The position numbers and the translations under genes were made by a program. From Clostridiales bacterium (GTDB lineage: Bacteria > Bacillota > Clostridia > Lachnospirales > Lachnospiraceae): a stretch of DNA of 12,582 nt. Shown here piece by piece: positions 1-6,546 of the stretch. The notes below the pieces were generated by a model. That model ran no database searches, was not told the DNA's origin, and was given only the letters and a program-made list of their open reading frames with translations. Location: the NCBI GenBank assembly GCA_019423795.1, contig JAHZAT010000086.1:1-12582 (forward strand), in the 5' to 3' direction. Within the stretch, counting starts at the first letter, position 1; every line of letters starts with the position of its first letter.

Positions 1-276
1 AAACAGACAGCAAAAGTAAAAGCAGGAAAGAAAAAATTAACAGTTACATGGAAGAAAGACAAAAACGTATCTGGATACCAGATTAAGATCGCAACTAAGA
101 AAAACTTCAAAGGTGCAAAGACATACACAGTAAAATCTTACAAGACATATAAGAAAGTCATCAAGAAGTTAAAAGCAAAGAAAAAATATTTTGTAAAAGT
201 ACGTGCATACAAGACAGTAGGAAAATCTAAAGTTTACGGTGCATACAGTGCAGTAAGATCTTGCAAAGTGAAATAA
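1..276 (+). CDS. Fibronectin type III-like surface protein, C-terminal end (partial)
   Basis: An open frame runs from the first base of the window to a TAA at 274-276, giving the last 91 residues of a longer protein. The visible part is one beta-sandwich module of the fibronectin type III kind as found in clostridial secreted proteins: a strand ending LTVTW, then VSGYQIKIAT, a lysine-rich middle and YFVKVRAYKTVGKSKVYGAYS near the end. It is very rich in lysine, threonine and tyrosine. Such modules usually form C-terminal stalks or binding domains of exported cell-surface or wall-lytic proteins, so an extracellular location is likely, but the catalytic or anchoring part lies outside the window. 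No LPXTG motif or transmembrane tail is present at the end. The frame closes about 40 bases before a shared terminator. The domain type is fairly sure; the function is unknown. Confidence 0.75.
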   Translation, partial: KQTAKVKAGKKKLTVTWKKDKNVSGYQIKIATKKNFKGAKTYTVKSYKTYKKVIKKLKAKKKYFVKVRAYKTVGKSKVYGAYSAVRSCKVK

Positions 277-316
277 TGAAAAAATAAATAGTAGCGTATA
301 GTTTTTCTGAAAAATA

Positions 317-357
317 AAAACACGAGATTGCCATAGAAGGTAGCAGTCTCGTGTTTT
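317..357. terminator. Bidirectional intrinsic terminator between the FnIII gene and fic
   Basis: An 11-base-pair stem (321-331 with 343-353, one G-T wobble) starts CACGAG and ends CTCGTG around an 11-base loop. It is followed by TTTTGTTGTT on the plus strand and preceded by an A-tract that becomes a T-tract on the minus strand. It can therefore end both the plus-strand surface-protein gene and the minus-strand fic gene, which converge here. Confidence 0.85.
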
Positions 358-369
358 GTTGTTATCTAA

Positions 370-1557
370 TCATAAAGTTTTTAAATTATCTAAATCCAAA
401 TCATATTTATGAGGTATATCAGATCGTAATAGTGTTTTGATGGAATCTTTCTTCAAACGATTATTAATCGTAACATAAGATTTATCAAGCATTTCAGCCA
501 TTTCTCTGGCAGACAATGGTTCCAGACCAAATAAAGAATTCTGTAATAGTAAATGAAGAATTCCATAATCCGTTTTATCTTTAAAATTAGACAATAATAT
601 TCGCTCGAAATAATGCAAACGTTCTATTTTGTCTTCCAGAGAATCGATTAATGCTTCAATGGATGCAAGAATAATTTCTAGAAAATTTGTAATAAAACCA
701 GTCAGGTCACCACGATTATCAGTATCATTTGTATAATCAAAACTTTTATAATATTTGGAAATATTTTGTTTTATTGTTTTTGCTAAATGATAGCTGATCA
801 GAGGCTCTAATTCCTTGGATAAAAGATAACTGCTGATAAAACGATTTGTTCTTCCGTTTCCATCATAAAATGGATGGATATATCCAAATAGATAATGAAA
901 GACGGAGATTCGAATCAAAGGAGGAATGGATTTATTATGCAATATAAATAAAGCTTTTTCCATACAGGCAATAATTTCGGTTTCTCCAGATATTCCACGG
1001 TGAATTTCTTTCATATGTGAATTGTAAACGGAAACAGATTTTCTTCGAAAAAAAATTCCATCTGGAAGATTCAAAGGATCATTATTTTTAATTTCTTCAC
1101 TCACTAATTCATTGTAAATATTTCGAATGTCAGAACAATTATGAATTGAAATTTTTTCAGAATTTTTTAGTAAATTATATTTTTGAACTAATCCATAAAG
1201 ACGCATATTTTTTTGTGTGATCGATTGTGTATTTAATATATCTTGGATCTCACGACGAGTACTATTTACGCCTTCAATTTCATTTGTAAGTTTTACTTCA
1301 TCTACAAGACAAGTTTGAGTATATTGCTCCAGAGCAATCTGAGGGAGTTTTGATTTTAAATAGATTAAAGTCTGGGTAAGTTTATAGATTCTTGATGTTA
1401 AATTTAAAATTTCGGTAGTTGGGAGTGAAAAGCATGGAAAACCATGAATTTCAAAATCATAATGTAATGCCAGTTCATTTTCATATCGGGAAGAATAGAT
1501 AGATTCAAATTGATTTCGGTTTGTATATCGATATTTTTTTAAAATGTGATAATCCAT
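370..1557 (-). CDS. Fic family protein (class II, self-inhibited AMPylase) with C-terminal winged helix
   Basis: This 395-residue protein is a Fic-domain nucleotidyltransferase. Such enzymes typically transfer AMP from ATP to a hydroxyl side chain of a target protein in the cytoplasm; the target here is unknown. The core motif HPFYDGNGR is intact at residues 228-236, with catalytic His228, Mg-binding Asp232 and the phosphate-binding glycines. An inhibitory helix motif of the form T-x-x-x-E-G is visible at residues 91-96 (Glu95), placing it in the class that carries its own antitoxin-like helix, so no separate antitoxin gene is needed and none is seen. Residues about 345-370 (LSAREMAEML...VTINNRLKK) look like a DNA-binding winged helix. 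The start is supported by AAGGAGGA five bases upstream. The gene stands alone, is insulated by hairpin terminators on both sides, and is more AT-rich than its neighbours, which fits an acquired single-gene unit. Confidence 0.93.
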   Translation of the reverse strand: MDYHILKKYRYTNRNQFESIYSSRYENELALHYDFEIHGFPCFSLPTTEILNLTSRIYKLTQTLIYLKSKLPQIALEQYTQTCLVDEVKLTNEIEGVNSTRREIQDILNTQSITQKNMRLYGLVQKYNLLKNSEKISIHNCSDIRNIYNELVSEEIKNNDPLNLPDGIFFRRKSVSVYNSHMKEIHRGISGETEIIACMEKALFILHNKSIPPLIRISVFHYLFGYIHPFYDGNGRTNRFISSYLLSKELEPLISYHLAKTIKQNISKYYKSFDYTNDTDNRGDLTGFITNFLEIILASIEALIDSLEDKIERLHYFERILLSNFKDKTDYGILHLLLQNSLFGLEPLSAREMAEMLDKSYVTINNRLKKDSIKTLLRSDIPHKYDLDLDNLKTL

Positions 1558-1603
1558 AGTTGTCCTCCTTAAAAAATATAAAGTGAATTTTAATAATAAT
1601 AGA

Positions 1604-1612
1604 AGTATAACA
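1604..1612 (-). promoter_or_regulatory. Extended -10 promoter for fic
   Basis: On the minus strand this reads TGTTATACT, a TGn extended -10 followed by TATACT, about 45 bases upstream of the fic start codon. No good -35 hexamer lies at 17 bases; that position falls inside the AT palindrome at 1614-1649. Extended -10 promoters can work without a strong -35. Confidence 0.5.
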
Positions 1613-1613
1613 T

Positions 1614-1649
1614 AAAAAATTAAAAAATATGCTAATTTTTTAATTTTTT
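1614..1649. repeat. Perfect 15-bp-arm AT palindrome upstream of fic (operator candidate)
   Basis: The arms 1614-1628 (A6TTA6T) and 1635-1649 (AT6AAT6) are exact reverse complements around the hexamer ATGCTA. The element sits directly upstream of the extended -10 of fic and covers the place of its -35. It contains only A and T in the arms, so RNA folding would be weak; a DNA operator or a bent UP-like element is more likely than a terminator. Chance is not excluded in such AT-rich DNA, but 15 exact pairs is long. Confidence 0.5.
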
Positions 1650-1671
1650 TGGATATAATACATGTAAAAAT

Positions 1672-1708
1672 AAAAAACGAGAGAAATTTTTAATTTCTCT
1701 CGTTTTTT
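1672..1708. terminator. Terminator after murG (17-bp stem)
   Basis: Arms 1672-1688 and 1692-1708 pair perfectly around a 3-base loop, with the GC-containing core CGAGAGAAATT/AATTTCTCTCG flanked by A6 and T6. Read on the minus strand it lies 17 bases after the murG stop and ends with a T-tract, so it terminates the TSCPD-murG operon and insulates fic from it. Its symmetry allows function in both directions. Confidence 0.85.
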
Positions 1709-1725
1709 ATGAGCAATTAATAAAA

Positions 1726-2805
1726 TCATCGTTTCTTTTTTCGAGAAGCTAACTGATTTGCCAGATTCACGATCGTCTCAATCGGATTTGCAAGCTTACT
1801 ATGATTCATAGCTTCAATATATTTATCACGATCTTCATAAACGCTGTTAACAGCATTCAATAAAGTTTCGCTTGTAACATCCTTCTCCTGAAGCACATAG
1901 CTGTATCCCTGATTCTCAAAAGATTCAGCATTTAGGATCTGGTCTCCACGGCTGGCTTCTAATCCAAGAGGAATCAGGATATTTGGCTTTCTAAGTGCAA
2001 GAAGCTCACAGATTGCATTCGCTCCAGCACGGGACACAACAACATTTGCACATGCAAAATAATGTTTTAACTCATCTTTGACATATTCAAACTGTTTGTA
2101 ACCTTCTCTGCCCTCAAGGCTTTCATCTAAGTTATTACGTCCACACAGATGAATGATCTGGTATTTTTCAAGTAACGCATCAATGTTACTGCGGATCGCA
2201 TTGTTGATCGCAACAGATCCAAGACTTCCACCAATAACAAGAAGTACAGGTTTTTCTTCTGTAAATCCACACAGACGAAGTCCTTCGTCACATTTTCCCG
2301 TAAATAATTCTTCACGGATCGGAGAACCTGTTAGTACAGCTTTTCCTTCAGGGAGAAGTTTTACTGTCTCAGGGAAGTTGCAGCATACTTTACTTGCACT
2401 AGGAATACTTAACTTGTTTGCTAATCCTGGAGTCATATCAGATTCATGAATGATCACGGGAATATGGAGCTGTTTGGCAGCAATCACAACAGGCACAGTG
2501 ACAAAGCCACCTTTGGAAAATACAACATCTGGACGAAGTTTCTTTAAGATCTTCTTTGCTTCAAAAAATCCTTTGATAACTCTGAATGGATCAGAGAAGT
2601 TTTTGATATCAAAATAGCGGCGAAGCTTTCCAGAAGAAATTCCATAGTAAGTAACACCGATATCTTCGATCAGTTTCTTTTCCATACCTTCGTAAGAACC
2701 AATATAATAAATATTATATCCTTCATCGATCAGTTTCGGTACAAGTGCCATATTTGGTGTAACATGTCCGGCAGTTCCTCCACCGGTTAATACGATTCGT
2801 TTCAT
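1726..2805 (-). CDS. murG: UDP-GlcNAc:undecaprenyl-PP-MurNAc-pentapeptide GlcNAc transferase MurG
   Basis: MurG adds N-acetylglucosamine from UDP-GlcNAc to lipid I, making lipid II, on the cytoplasmic face of the membrane; it is the last intracellular step of peptidoglycan synthesis. The 359-residue length is normal. The N-terminal glycine-rich loop GGGTAGHVTPN is at residues 8-18 (the family's GGTGGH form with Ala for Gly), followed by the conserved HESDMTPGLANK at 120-131, the second glycine-rich loop GGSLGS at 192-197 and the sugar-nucleotide-binding stretch SRAGANAICELLALRKP at 258-274. All are features of GT28 transferases of the clostridial MurG type. A GGGGTG sequence precedes the ATG by eight bases. 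The gene follows a TSCPD protein by 16 bases on the same strand and is outside any mur/fts cluster. The C terminus is basic (RKKKR), which may help membrane contact. Confidence 0.96.
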   Translation of the reverse strand: MKRIVLTGGGTAGHVTPNMALVPKLIDEGYNIYYIGSYEGMEKKLIEDIGVTYYGISSGKLRRYFDIKNFSDPFRVIKGFFEAKKILKKLRPDVVFSKGGFVTVPVVIAAKQLHIPVIIHESDMTPGLANKLSIPSASKVCCNFPETVKLLPEGKAVLTGSPIREELFTGKCDEGLRLCGFTEEKPVLLVIGGSLGSVAINNAIRSNIDALLEKYQIIHLCGRNNLDESLEGREGYKQFEYVKDELKHYFACANVVVSRAGANAICELLALRKPNILIPLGLEASRGDQILNAESFENQGYSYVLQEKDVTSETLLNAVNSVYEDRDKYIEAMNHSKLANPIETIVNLANQLASRKKKR

Positions 2806-2821
2806 GATCTTTTCACCCCGA

Positions 2822-3067
2822 TTAATTATTTTCTTTGTACGCGATCAGTGCTTTAGAAAGCTGGTCTGGACAAGAAGTTCCACGGAAACCACACTGAATT
2901 CCAGATAATTTGTCGATAACTTCATCAATAGGCAGTCCCTTTGCTAATGCAGCGACACCAGTTGTATTTCCCTGACATCCACCAACAAAATGGATATCTG
3001 TTAAGATTCCATTTTCTACCTCAAATTCAATTTCACTGGAACAAGTTCCTTTTGTTTTATATACCAT
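2822..3067 (-). CDS. TSCPD domain protein (TIGR03905-like family)
   Basis: An 81-residue protein whose whole length matches the small stand-alone TSCPD proteins common in clostridia. The signature GTSCPDQL is at residues 63-70. The domain is related to the C-terminal part of vitamin B12-dependent ribonucleotide reductase (NrdJ), where cysteines bind metal. Four cysteines (9, 31, 59, 66) are well placed to bind a metal ion; this is inference. The start has AGGAGG at an 11-base spacing, slightly long but the only good choice. It is the first gene of a probable two-gene transcript with murG. The biochemical function of the stand-alone family is not established, so I give no symbol. Confidence 0.9.
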   Translation of the reverse strand: MVYKTKGTCSSEIEFEVENGILTDIHFVGGCQGNTTGVAALAKGLPIDEVIDKLSGIQCGFRGTSCPDQLSKALIAYKENN

Positions 3068-3137
3068 AATTCTATTATCCTCCTGTAAATATATTTCAAA
3101 AATTCAGTATCTGGTAAAATGCCTAGATACACAACAA

Positions 3138-3166
3138 ATTATAGTGCAAGAGAGAGTGTATTTCAA
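3138..3166 (-). promoter_or_regulatory. Sigma-A promoter for the TSCPD-murG operon
   Basis: On the minus strand TTGAAA (3166-3161), a 17-base spacer and TATAAT (3143-3138) form a near-consensus promoter about 70 bases upstream of the TSCPD start codon. Its -35 box lies only 11 bases from the -35 box of the divergent mtnN promoter. Confidence 0.8.
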
Positions 3167-3177
3167 GAGATTCTTAT

Positions 3178-3206
3178 TTGACATAAATTACGATTTCTCG
3201 TAAACT
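3178..3206 (+). promoter_or_regulatory. Sigma-A promoter for mtnN
   Basis: TTGACA at 3178-3183, a 17-base spacer and TAAACT at 3201-3206, 31 bases upstream of the mtnN ATG. Perfect -35 and acceptable -10. Confidence 0.75.
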
Positions 3207-3237
3207 GAAATCAACATAAAAGAAAAGGAGATAACAT

Positions 3238-3930
3238 ATGATTGGTATCATTGGAGCCATGGAAGAAGAAGTCAGTCAGCTGATCGAAGCTATGGAAGAA
3301 AAAGAAAAAGTAACCTGTGCAGGTATGGATTTTTATTGCGGAAAGTTAAAAGATAAAGAAGTTGTGATCGTGCAGAGTGGGATTGGTAAGGTAAATATGG
3401 CATTATGCACACAAATTCTTGCAGATCGTTTTGATGTAAAAGCTGTGATCAATACAGGTGTTGCAGGTGGACTATATAAAGACATTGAGATTGGGGATAT
3501 TGTAATCTCCAAAGATGCAGTTCAGCATGATGTAGATGCAACTGTTTTTGGATATAAAGTTGGGGAAATCCCTAGAATGGATACTTCTTATTTTGAAGCA
3601 GATAAAGATCTGATCGAACTTGCCAAGAAGACATGTGACGAAGTGAATCCAGATATCCACAGCTATGTTGGAAGAGTAGTCAGTGGTGATCAGTTTATTT
3701 CAGATAATAAGAAGAAACATTATCTGATCAATGAATTTGATGGATACTGTGCAGAGATGGAAGGTGCAGCGATGGCACAGGCAGCACATTTAAATCAGAT
3801 TCCATTTATCATTCTTCGTGCGATCTCTGATAAAGCAGATCAGGAAGCAGCAGGAAGTTACGAAGAATTTGAAAAAGCGGCAATAAAACACATTGTTCGT
3901 CTTGTTCTTGGAATATTAGACAGAATGTAG
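3238..3930 (+). CDS. mtnN: 5'-methylthioadenosine/S-adenosylhomocysteine nucleosidase
   Basis: MtnN hydrolyses the glycosidic bond of methylthioadenosine and S-adenosylhomocysteine (and 5'-deoxyadenosine), releasing adenine. It clears inhibitory by-products of methylation, polyamine synthesis and radical-SAM reactions and feeds methionine salvage; it is cytoplasmic and usually dimeric. At 230 residues it is of normal length and alignable end to end with the E. coli enzyme from memory: GIIGAMEEEV at the start (Glu11, equivalent to catalytic Glu12), the ribose-binding SGIGKVN at 47-53, INTGVAGGL at 71-79, CAEMEGAA with Glu175 (E. coli Glu174) and RAISDKAD with catalytic Asp198. AAGGAG lies seven bases before the ATG. 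The gene is preceded by its own promoter and no hairpin terminator is visible after it, so transcription may run on into the downstream membrane-protein gene. Confidence 0.96.
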   Translation: MIGIIGAMEEEVSQLIEAMEEKEKVTCAGMDFYCGKLKDKEVVIVQSGIGKVNMALCTQILADRFDVKAVINTGVAGGLYKDIEIGDIVISKDAVQHDVDATVFGYKVGEIPRMDTSYFEADKDLIELAKKTCDEVNPDIHSYVGRVVSGDQFISDNKKKHYLINEFDGYCAEMEGAAMAQAAHLNQIPFIILRAISDKADQEAAGSYEEFEKAAIKHIVRLVLGILDRM

Positions 3931-3954
3931 TCTAACTTTGTAGGACGGTTTCTC

Positions 3955-3983
3955 TTAAGTTTCGATAGATATCCTTTTATAAT
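3955..3983 (+). promoter_or_regulatory. Possible promoter for the membrane protein-pdaA operon
   Basis: TATAAT at 3978-3983 is a perfect -10, with TTAAGT 17 bases upstream as a poor -35, 38 bases before the ATG at 4022. The genes downstream may be expressed in sporulation, so a different sigma factor could act instead; I cannot recognise its site with confidence. Confidence 0.35.
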
Positions 3984-4021
3984 CATAAGTAACATATATA
4001 TGATGAAAAGGAGTGGTATCT

Positions 4022-4711
4022 ATGGAAATGTTAAGGGAAACTTTTTTTATGAAAGGATTTATAACAGCAATGGTGATCGCAGTTCTTACTAAGGTCATAG
4101 TTTGGGCAAATTATCATAGATTGTTAGTATCTTCAGAAGAAATGGAGAGACCAAAACGGTATTGGATCGGCACATTAAAAAAGAAAATAGAAAACTATTA
4201 TAATCTGCAAACAAAAGTGAATAATATCAGCTGTATTGTGGATAAATATTTTGAAGCGGACAAGATATTGGGGATAAATTCATTTTTCCTGGAACAGATT
4301 CCAGGGTTTTGTGCAATTATCTGTGTAGGTCTTGGATGTCTGGGCGCTATTCGTGGAATAGCAATGAATGCAGATATTAATTTCTGGGGAAGAAATTTGA
4401 TTATTGGAGTTGTATGTGGAATTTCCATCTTTATGATGGATTATTTAACAAAAATGGATCAGATGAAGAGGAAAATAAAAATTAATCTGATCAACTATTT
4501 GGAAAACATATTACCAAATCGAATGTTGAATTATACAAAAAAACAAAATTATAAAGAAAATTTAGAAAATAAGAAAAAAGAAGAGATAAAAAAAGAAAAG
4601 AAACAGGTAGCGAATATCGAAGAGCATTGGGGAGAGATTGCAAGTTCCAGAGAATGTCAGCTGACAGATGAAGATCTGCAGATATTAAAAGATTTTATAA
4701 AAGACTTATAA
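4022..4711 (+). CDS. Unrecognised membrane protein upstream of pdaA
   Basis: I do not recognise this family. The 229-residue product has a hydrophobic helix at residues about 10-28, a soluble stretch of some 65 residues containing the basic segment TLKKKIENYYNLQTK, two close hydrophobic helices at about 94-113 and 123-141, then a long charged tail. Residues about 172-197 are almost entirely Lys, Glu and Asn, a likely coiled coil or unstructured linker, before a small helical end (QLTDEDLQILKDFIKDL). The start at 4022 is chosen because AAGGAG at 4008-4013 stands eight bases before it; an in-frame GTG at 4013 would lie inside that ribosome binding site. Its stop is separated by one base from the open frame of the pdaA-like gene, so the two are almost surely co-translated and may act together in envelope or spore-cortex work (inference). 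Confidence 0.8.
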   Translation: MEMLRETFFMKGFITAMVIAVLTKVIVWANYHRLLVSSEEMERPKRYWIGTLKKKIENYYNLQTKVNNISCIVDKYFEADKILGINSFFLEQIPGFCAIICVGLGCLGAIRGIAMNADINFWGRNLIIGVVCGISIFMMDYLTKMDQMKRKIKINLINYLENILPNRMLNYTKKQNYKENLENKKKEEIKKEKKQVANIEEHWGEIASSRECQLTDEDLQILKDFIKDL

Positions 4712-4712
4712 A

Positions 4713-5609
4713 GTGAGAAATTGGATAATACATATAAGAAAAAGAGGTTGTGTGAGTGCTTTTATGAAATATCGAAGAATTTTTCAGATGATCTTAGTTT
4801 GTATAACAGGAATATTATTTAGTGGATGTATGGGGCAAACCGAAGAGCAGAAAAAGAAAAAGCAAGATACACATCGAGATTCAACAATACAGATATACAA
4901 GACGGTGGGAAATGTTTCGCAAGGGATTGAAAGTTGGTGGTTTAAAAGAAATGAGGAACATCAGCAGCCAGAGGTTTCACAGAAAATAGATCTGTCAAAA
5001 TATGATGCATATTATGTAGATCCAAAATGCACAGAAAAAAAGATTTATCTGACGTTTGATTGCGGATATGAAAATGGATTTACTCCAAAAATTCTGGATG
5101 TTTTGAAAAGACAAAAAGTTGTAGCAGCTTTTTTTGTAACAAAACCATTTATCAGAGAGGAAGCAAAGCTCGTAAAGCGTATGAAAAAAGAGGGGCATAT
5201 CGTAGGAAATCACACGGTACATCATAAGAGCATGCCAACATTGTCAGATCGCGATAATAAACAGGAGATCATAGATTGTGCACAGTATTGTAAAGAAGCA
5301 ACAGGATATGATATGGATCCTTTTATCCGGCCTCCAATGGGAGAGTATAATGAGAGAACACTAGCATTAACCAAAAAGATGGGATATCGGACAATTTTCT
5401 GGAGTATGGCTTACGTGGATTTTAAGGTGGATCAACAGCCTGGAAAAGACTATGTGATAGAACATTTTCAAAAATATACGCATAAAGGTGCGATTCCACT
5501 CATACATAATATATCGCGATCAAACGCAGAAGCGTTGGAGACAGTGATCATAAACCTAAAAAAAGATGGATACCGATTTGAAGGATTGAAAAAACTGCCG
5601 GACTATTGA
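4713..5609 (+). CDS. pdaA: PdaA-type polysaccharide deacetylase (delta-lactam-biosynthetic de-N-acetylase)
   Basis: A NodB-type metal-dependent deacetylase (carbohydrate esterase family 4). PdaA removes the N-acetyl group of peptide-free muramic acid in spore cortex, a step towards muramic delta-lactam, which cortex-lytic enzymes recognise at germination. Numbered from 4713: TFDCGYENG at 114-122 (metal and base aspartate; the GYENG form is typical of PdaA), HTVHH at 167-171 (two zinc histidines), RPPMGEYNERT at 206-216, the FWSMAYVDFKVD block at 229-240 and PLIH with His265. The N terminus has a basic, hydrophobic export signal; LFSGC could be an atypical lipobox. The start is uncertain: GTG at 4713 abuts the preceding stop but lacks a ribosome binding site, GTG at 4752 has GAGG four bases away, and ATG at 4764 gives the most ordinary signal peptide. 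A sporulation role is inferred from the family. Confidence 0.9.
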   Translation: MRNWIIHIRKRGCVSAFMKYRRIFQMILVCITGILFSGCMGQTEEQKKKKQDTHRDSTIQIYKTVGNVSQGIESWWFKRNEEHQQPEVSQKIDLSKYDAYYVDPKCTEKKIYLTFDCGYENGFTPKILDVLKRQKVVAAFFVTKPFIREEAKLVKRMKKEGHIVGNHTVHHKSMPTLSDRDNKQEIIDCAQYCKEATGYDMDPFIRPPMGEYNERTLALTKKMGYRTIFWSMAYVDFKVDQQPGKDYVIEHFQKYTHKGAIPLIHNISRSNAEALETVIINLKKDGYRFEGLKKLPDY

Positions 5610-5693
5610 AAGAAATTCGTTAGTTTGATAAAATAAGGAACGTTATAAATATTAACAGATACGCAGAATATCATTTATAATTAGGAGATACAG

Positions 5694-6206
5694 ATGAATA
5701 AGATAGCACAATTTCATAAAGTAAGTTTTGAACAGTTCAAAGAAAGCTGGGATGATAGTTTTCCAGGAGCTTCAGAAGAAGAAATCAAAGAAATCTATGA
5801 CCAGATCAAATTGCCAAAGAGAGCGACTAGAGGATCAGCAGGATACGACTTTTTTAGTCCGGTTGATTTTGAATTAAAACCAGGAGAAACAATCAAGATT
5901 CCAACAGGAATCCGAGTTTTTATTGAATCTGATTGGGTATTAAATATTTTTCCAAGAAGTGGATTAGGATTTAAATTCCGTCTTCAGATGAATAATACAG
6001 TCGGTATTATTGACAGCGATTATTTTTATTCCGACAATGAAGGTCACATTTTTGTAAAATTAACAAATGACACCAATGAAGGTAAGACAGTTTCAGTGGC
6101 ACAGGGAACTGGCATGGTACAGGGAATCTTTATGCAGTACGGAGTTACGATCGATGATGATGCAACAGAAGTCAGAAATGGCGGCTTTGGAAGTACAACA
6201 AAATAG
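5694..6206 (+). CDS. dut: dUTP diphosphatase (trimeric type) with N-terminal extension
   Basis: dUTPase hydrolyses dUTP to dUMP and pyrophosphate, keeping uracil out of DNA and supplying dUMP for thymidylate synthesis. All five motifs of the homotrimeric family are visible in the 170 residues: GSAGYDFF at 47-54, PRSGLGFK at 87-94, NTVGIIDSDYF at 101-111 with the catalytic aspartate Asp107, GTGMVQGIF at 138-146 and the glycine-rich arm RNGGFGSTTK at 161-170. Motif 4 differs from the common AQ form but keeps its glutamine. The first 40 residues (FEQFKESW, then ASEEEIKEIYDQIKLP) extend beyond the usual 140-150 residue enzymes. TTAGGAGA precedes the ATG by about five bases. It follows pdaA by 84 bases with no terminator between them and ends in a clear terminator, so it may be the last gene of that transcript or have a promoter I could not identify. 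Confidence 0.92.
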   Translation: MNKIAQFHKVSFEQFKESWDDSFPGASEEEIKEIYDQIKLPKRATRGSAGYDFFSPVDFELKPGETIKIPTGIRVFIESDWVLNIFPRSGLGFKFRLQMNNTVGIIDSDYFYSDNEGHIFVKLTNDTNEGKTVSVAQGTGMVQGIFMQYGVTIDDDATEVRNGGFGSTTK

Positions 6207-6215
6207 AAAATGAAT

Positions 6216-6246
6216 AACAGGTCAGAGTATTAATCTCTGACCTGTT
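6216..6246 (+). terminator. Intrinsic terminator after dut
   Basis: A perfect 12-base-pair stem (6216-6227 with 6235-6246), AACAGGTCAGAG with CTCTGACCTGTT, closes a 7-base loop and is followed by GTATTTTGT. It lies nine bases after the dut stop. The stem is strong, the T-tract only moderate. Confidence 0.8.
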
Positions 6247-6462
6247 GTATTTTGTATGGAGATGATGAGAATCCATACATTTGTGGAATTTATAAGAGAG
6301 AATCCATTATATCTGAGATATGATTCAGAGATGAGACCTGTCATCAATGAAAATTATATTCTATATACGGACGAATACAGGGTGTCCTGTTTTTTTGACT
6401 GCCTGTTGTTATCTTGTAATCGGTAATCCTGCTGTTATTATTATGCGTTTAAAATACAATGT
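6247..6462. other. Intergenic stretch between dut and the sigma-factor operon
   Basis: I see no convincing gene here. A plus-strand open frame from 6347 lacks a ribosome binding site and runs antisense into the sigma-factor gene. On the minus strand the frame of the 27-residue coupled ORF continues after its stop as two short stop-interrupted segments (down to about 6362), which could be the remains of a longer gene. A small hairpin with a T-tract (6377-6396) points in the plus direction. Confidence 0.4.
6377..6396 (+). terminator. Small terminator-like hairpin with no assigned gene
   Basis: ACAGG (6377-6381), a 4-base loop and CCTGT (6386-6390) followed by a run of seven T residues (6390-6396). 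The stem is only five pairs, but the T-tract is the best in this intergenic region. No plus-strand gene lies between the dut terminator and this site. Confidence 0.4.
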
Positions 6463-6546
6463 TCACTCCCTTATATATAGTAAACCGATTTTTGAAGAAA
6501 AAAGGGAACCAGAAAATAAAAAAATATTCTTATTTGTATTGTTCAT
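6463..6546 (-). CDS. Possible 27-residue peptide overlapping the sigma-factor stop (ATGA)
   Basis: The sigma-factor gene ends in CTATGAAC on the minus strand, so its TGA overlaps an ATG in the classical ATGA coupling arrangement. The new frame encodes 27 residues, beginning MNNTNKNIFLFSGSL and ending GLLYIRE, and AGAGGA lies about six bases before this ATG within the end of the sigma gene. It has no recognisable domain. Beyond its TGA the same frame continues with a few plausible residues (RIIITAGLPITR, then QQAVKKTGHPVFVRI) broken by a further stop, so it could be a decayed longer gene. Expression is not shown; such short frames are often chance. Confidence 0.3.
   Translation of the reverse strand: MNNTNKNIFLFSGSLFSSKIGLLYIRE

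Noticed and set aside
1654..1659. Plus-strand TATAAT near the fic palindrome
   Set aside because: No plus-strand gene follows and no -35 is present; a hairpin terminator comes directly after.
4013..4021. GTG at 4013 as start of the membrane protein
   Set aside because: The codon is part of the Shine-Dalgarno sequence that serves the ATG at 4022.
5652..5681. TTAACA-18-TATAAT as a dut promoter
   Set aside because: The start point would fall on the ribosome binding site, leaving about six leader bases; probably chance in AT-rich DNA.
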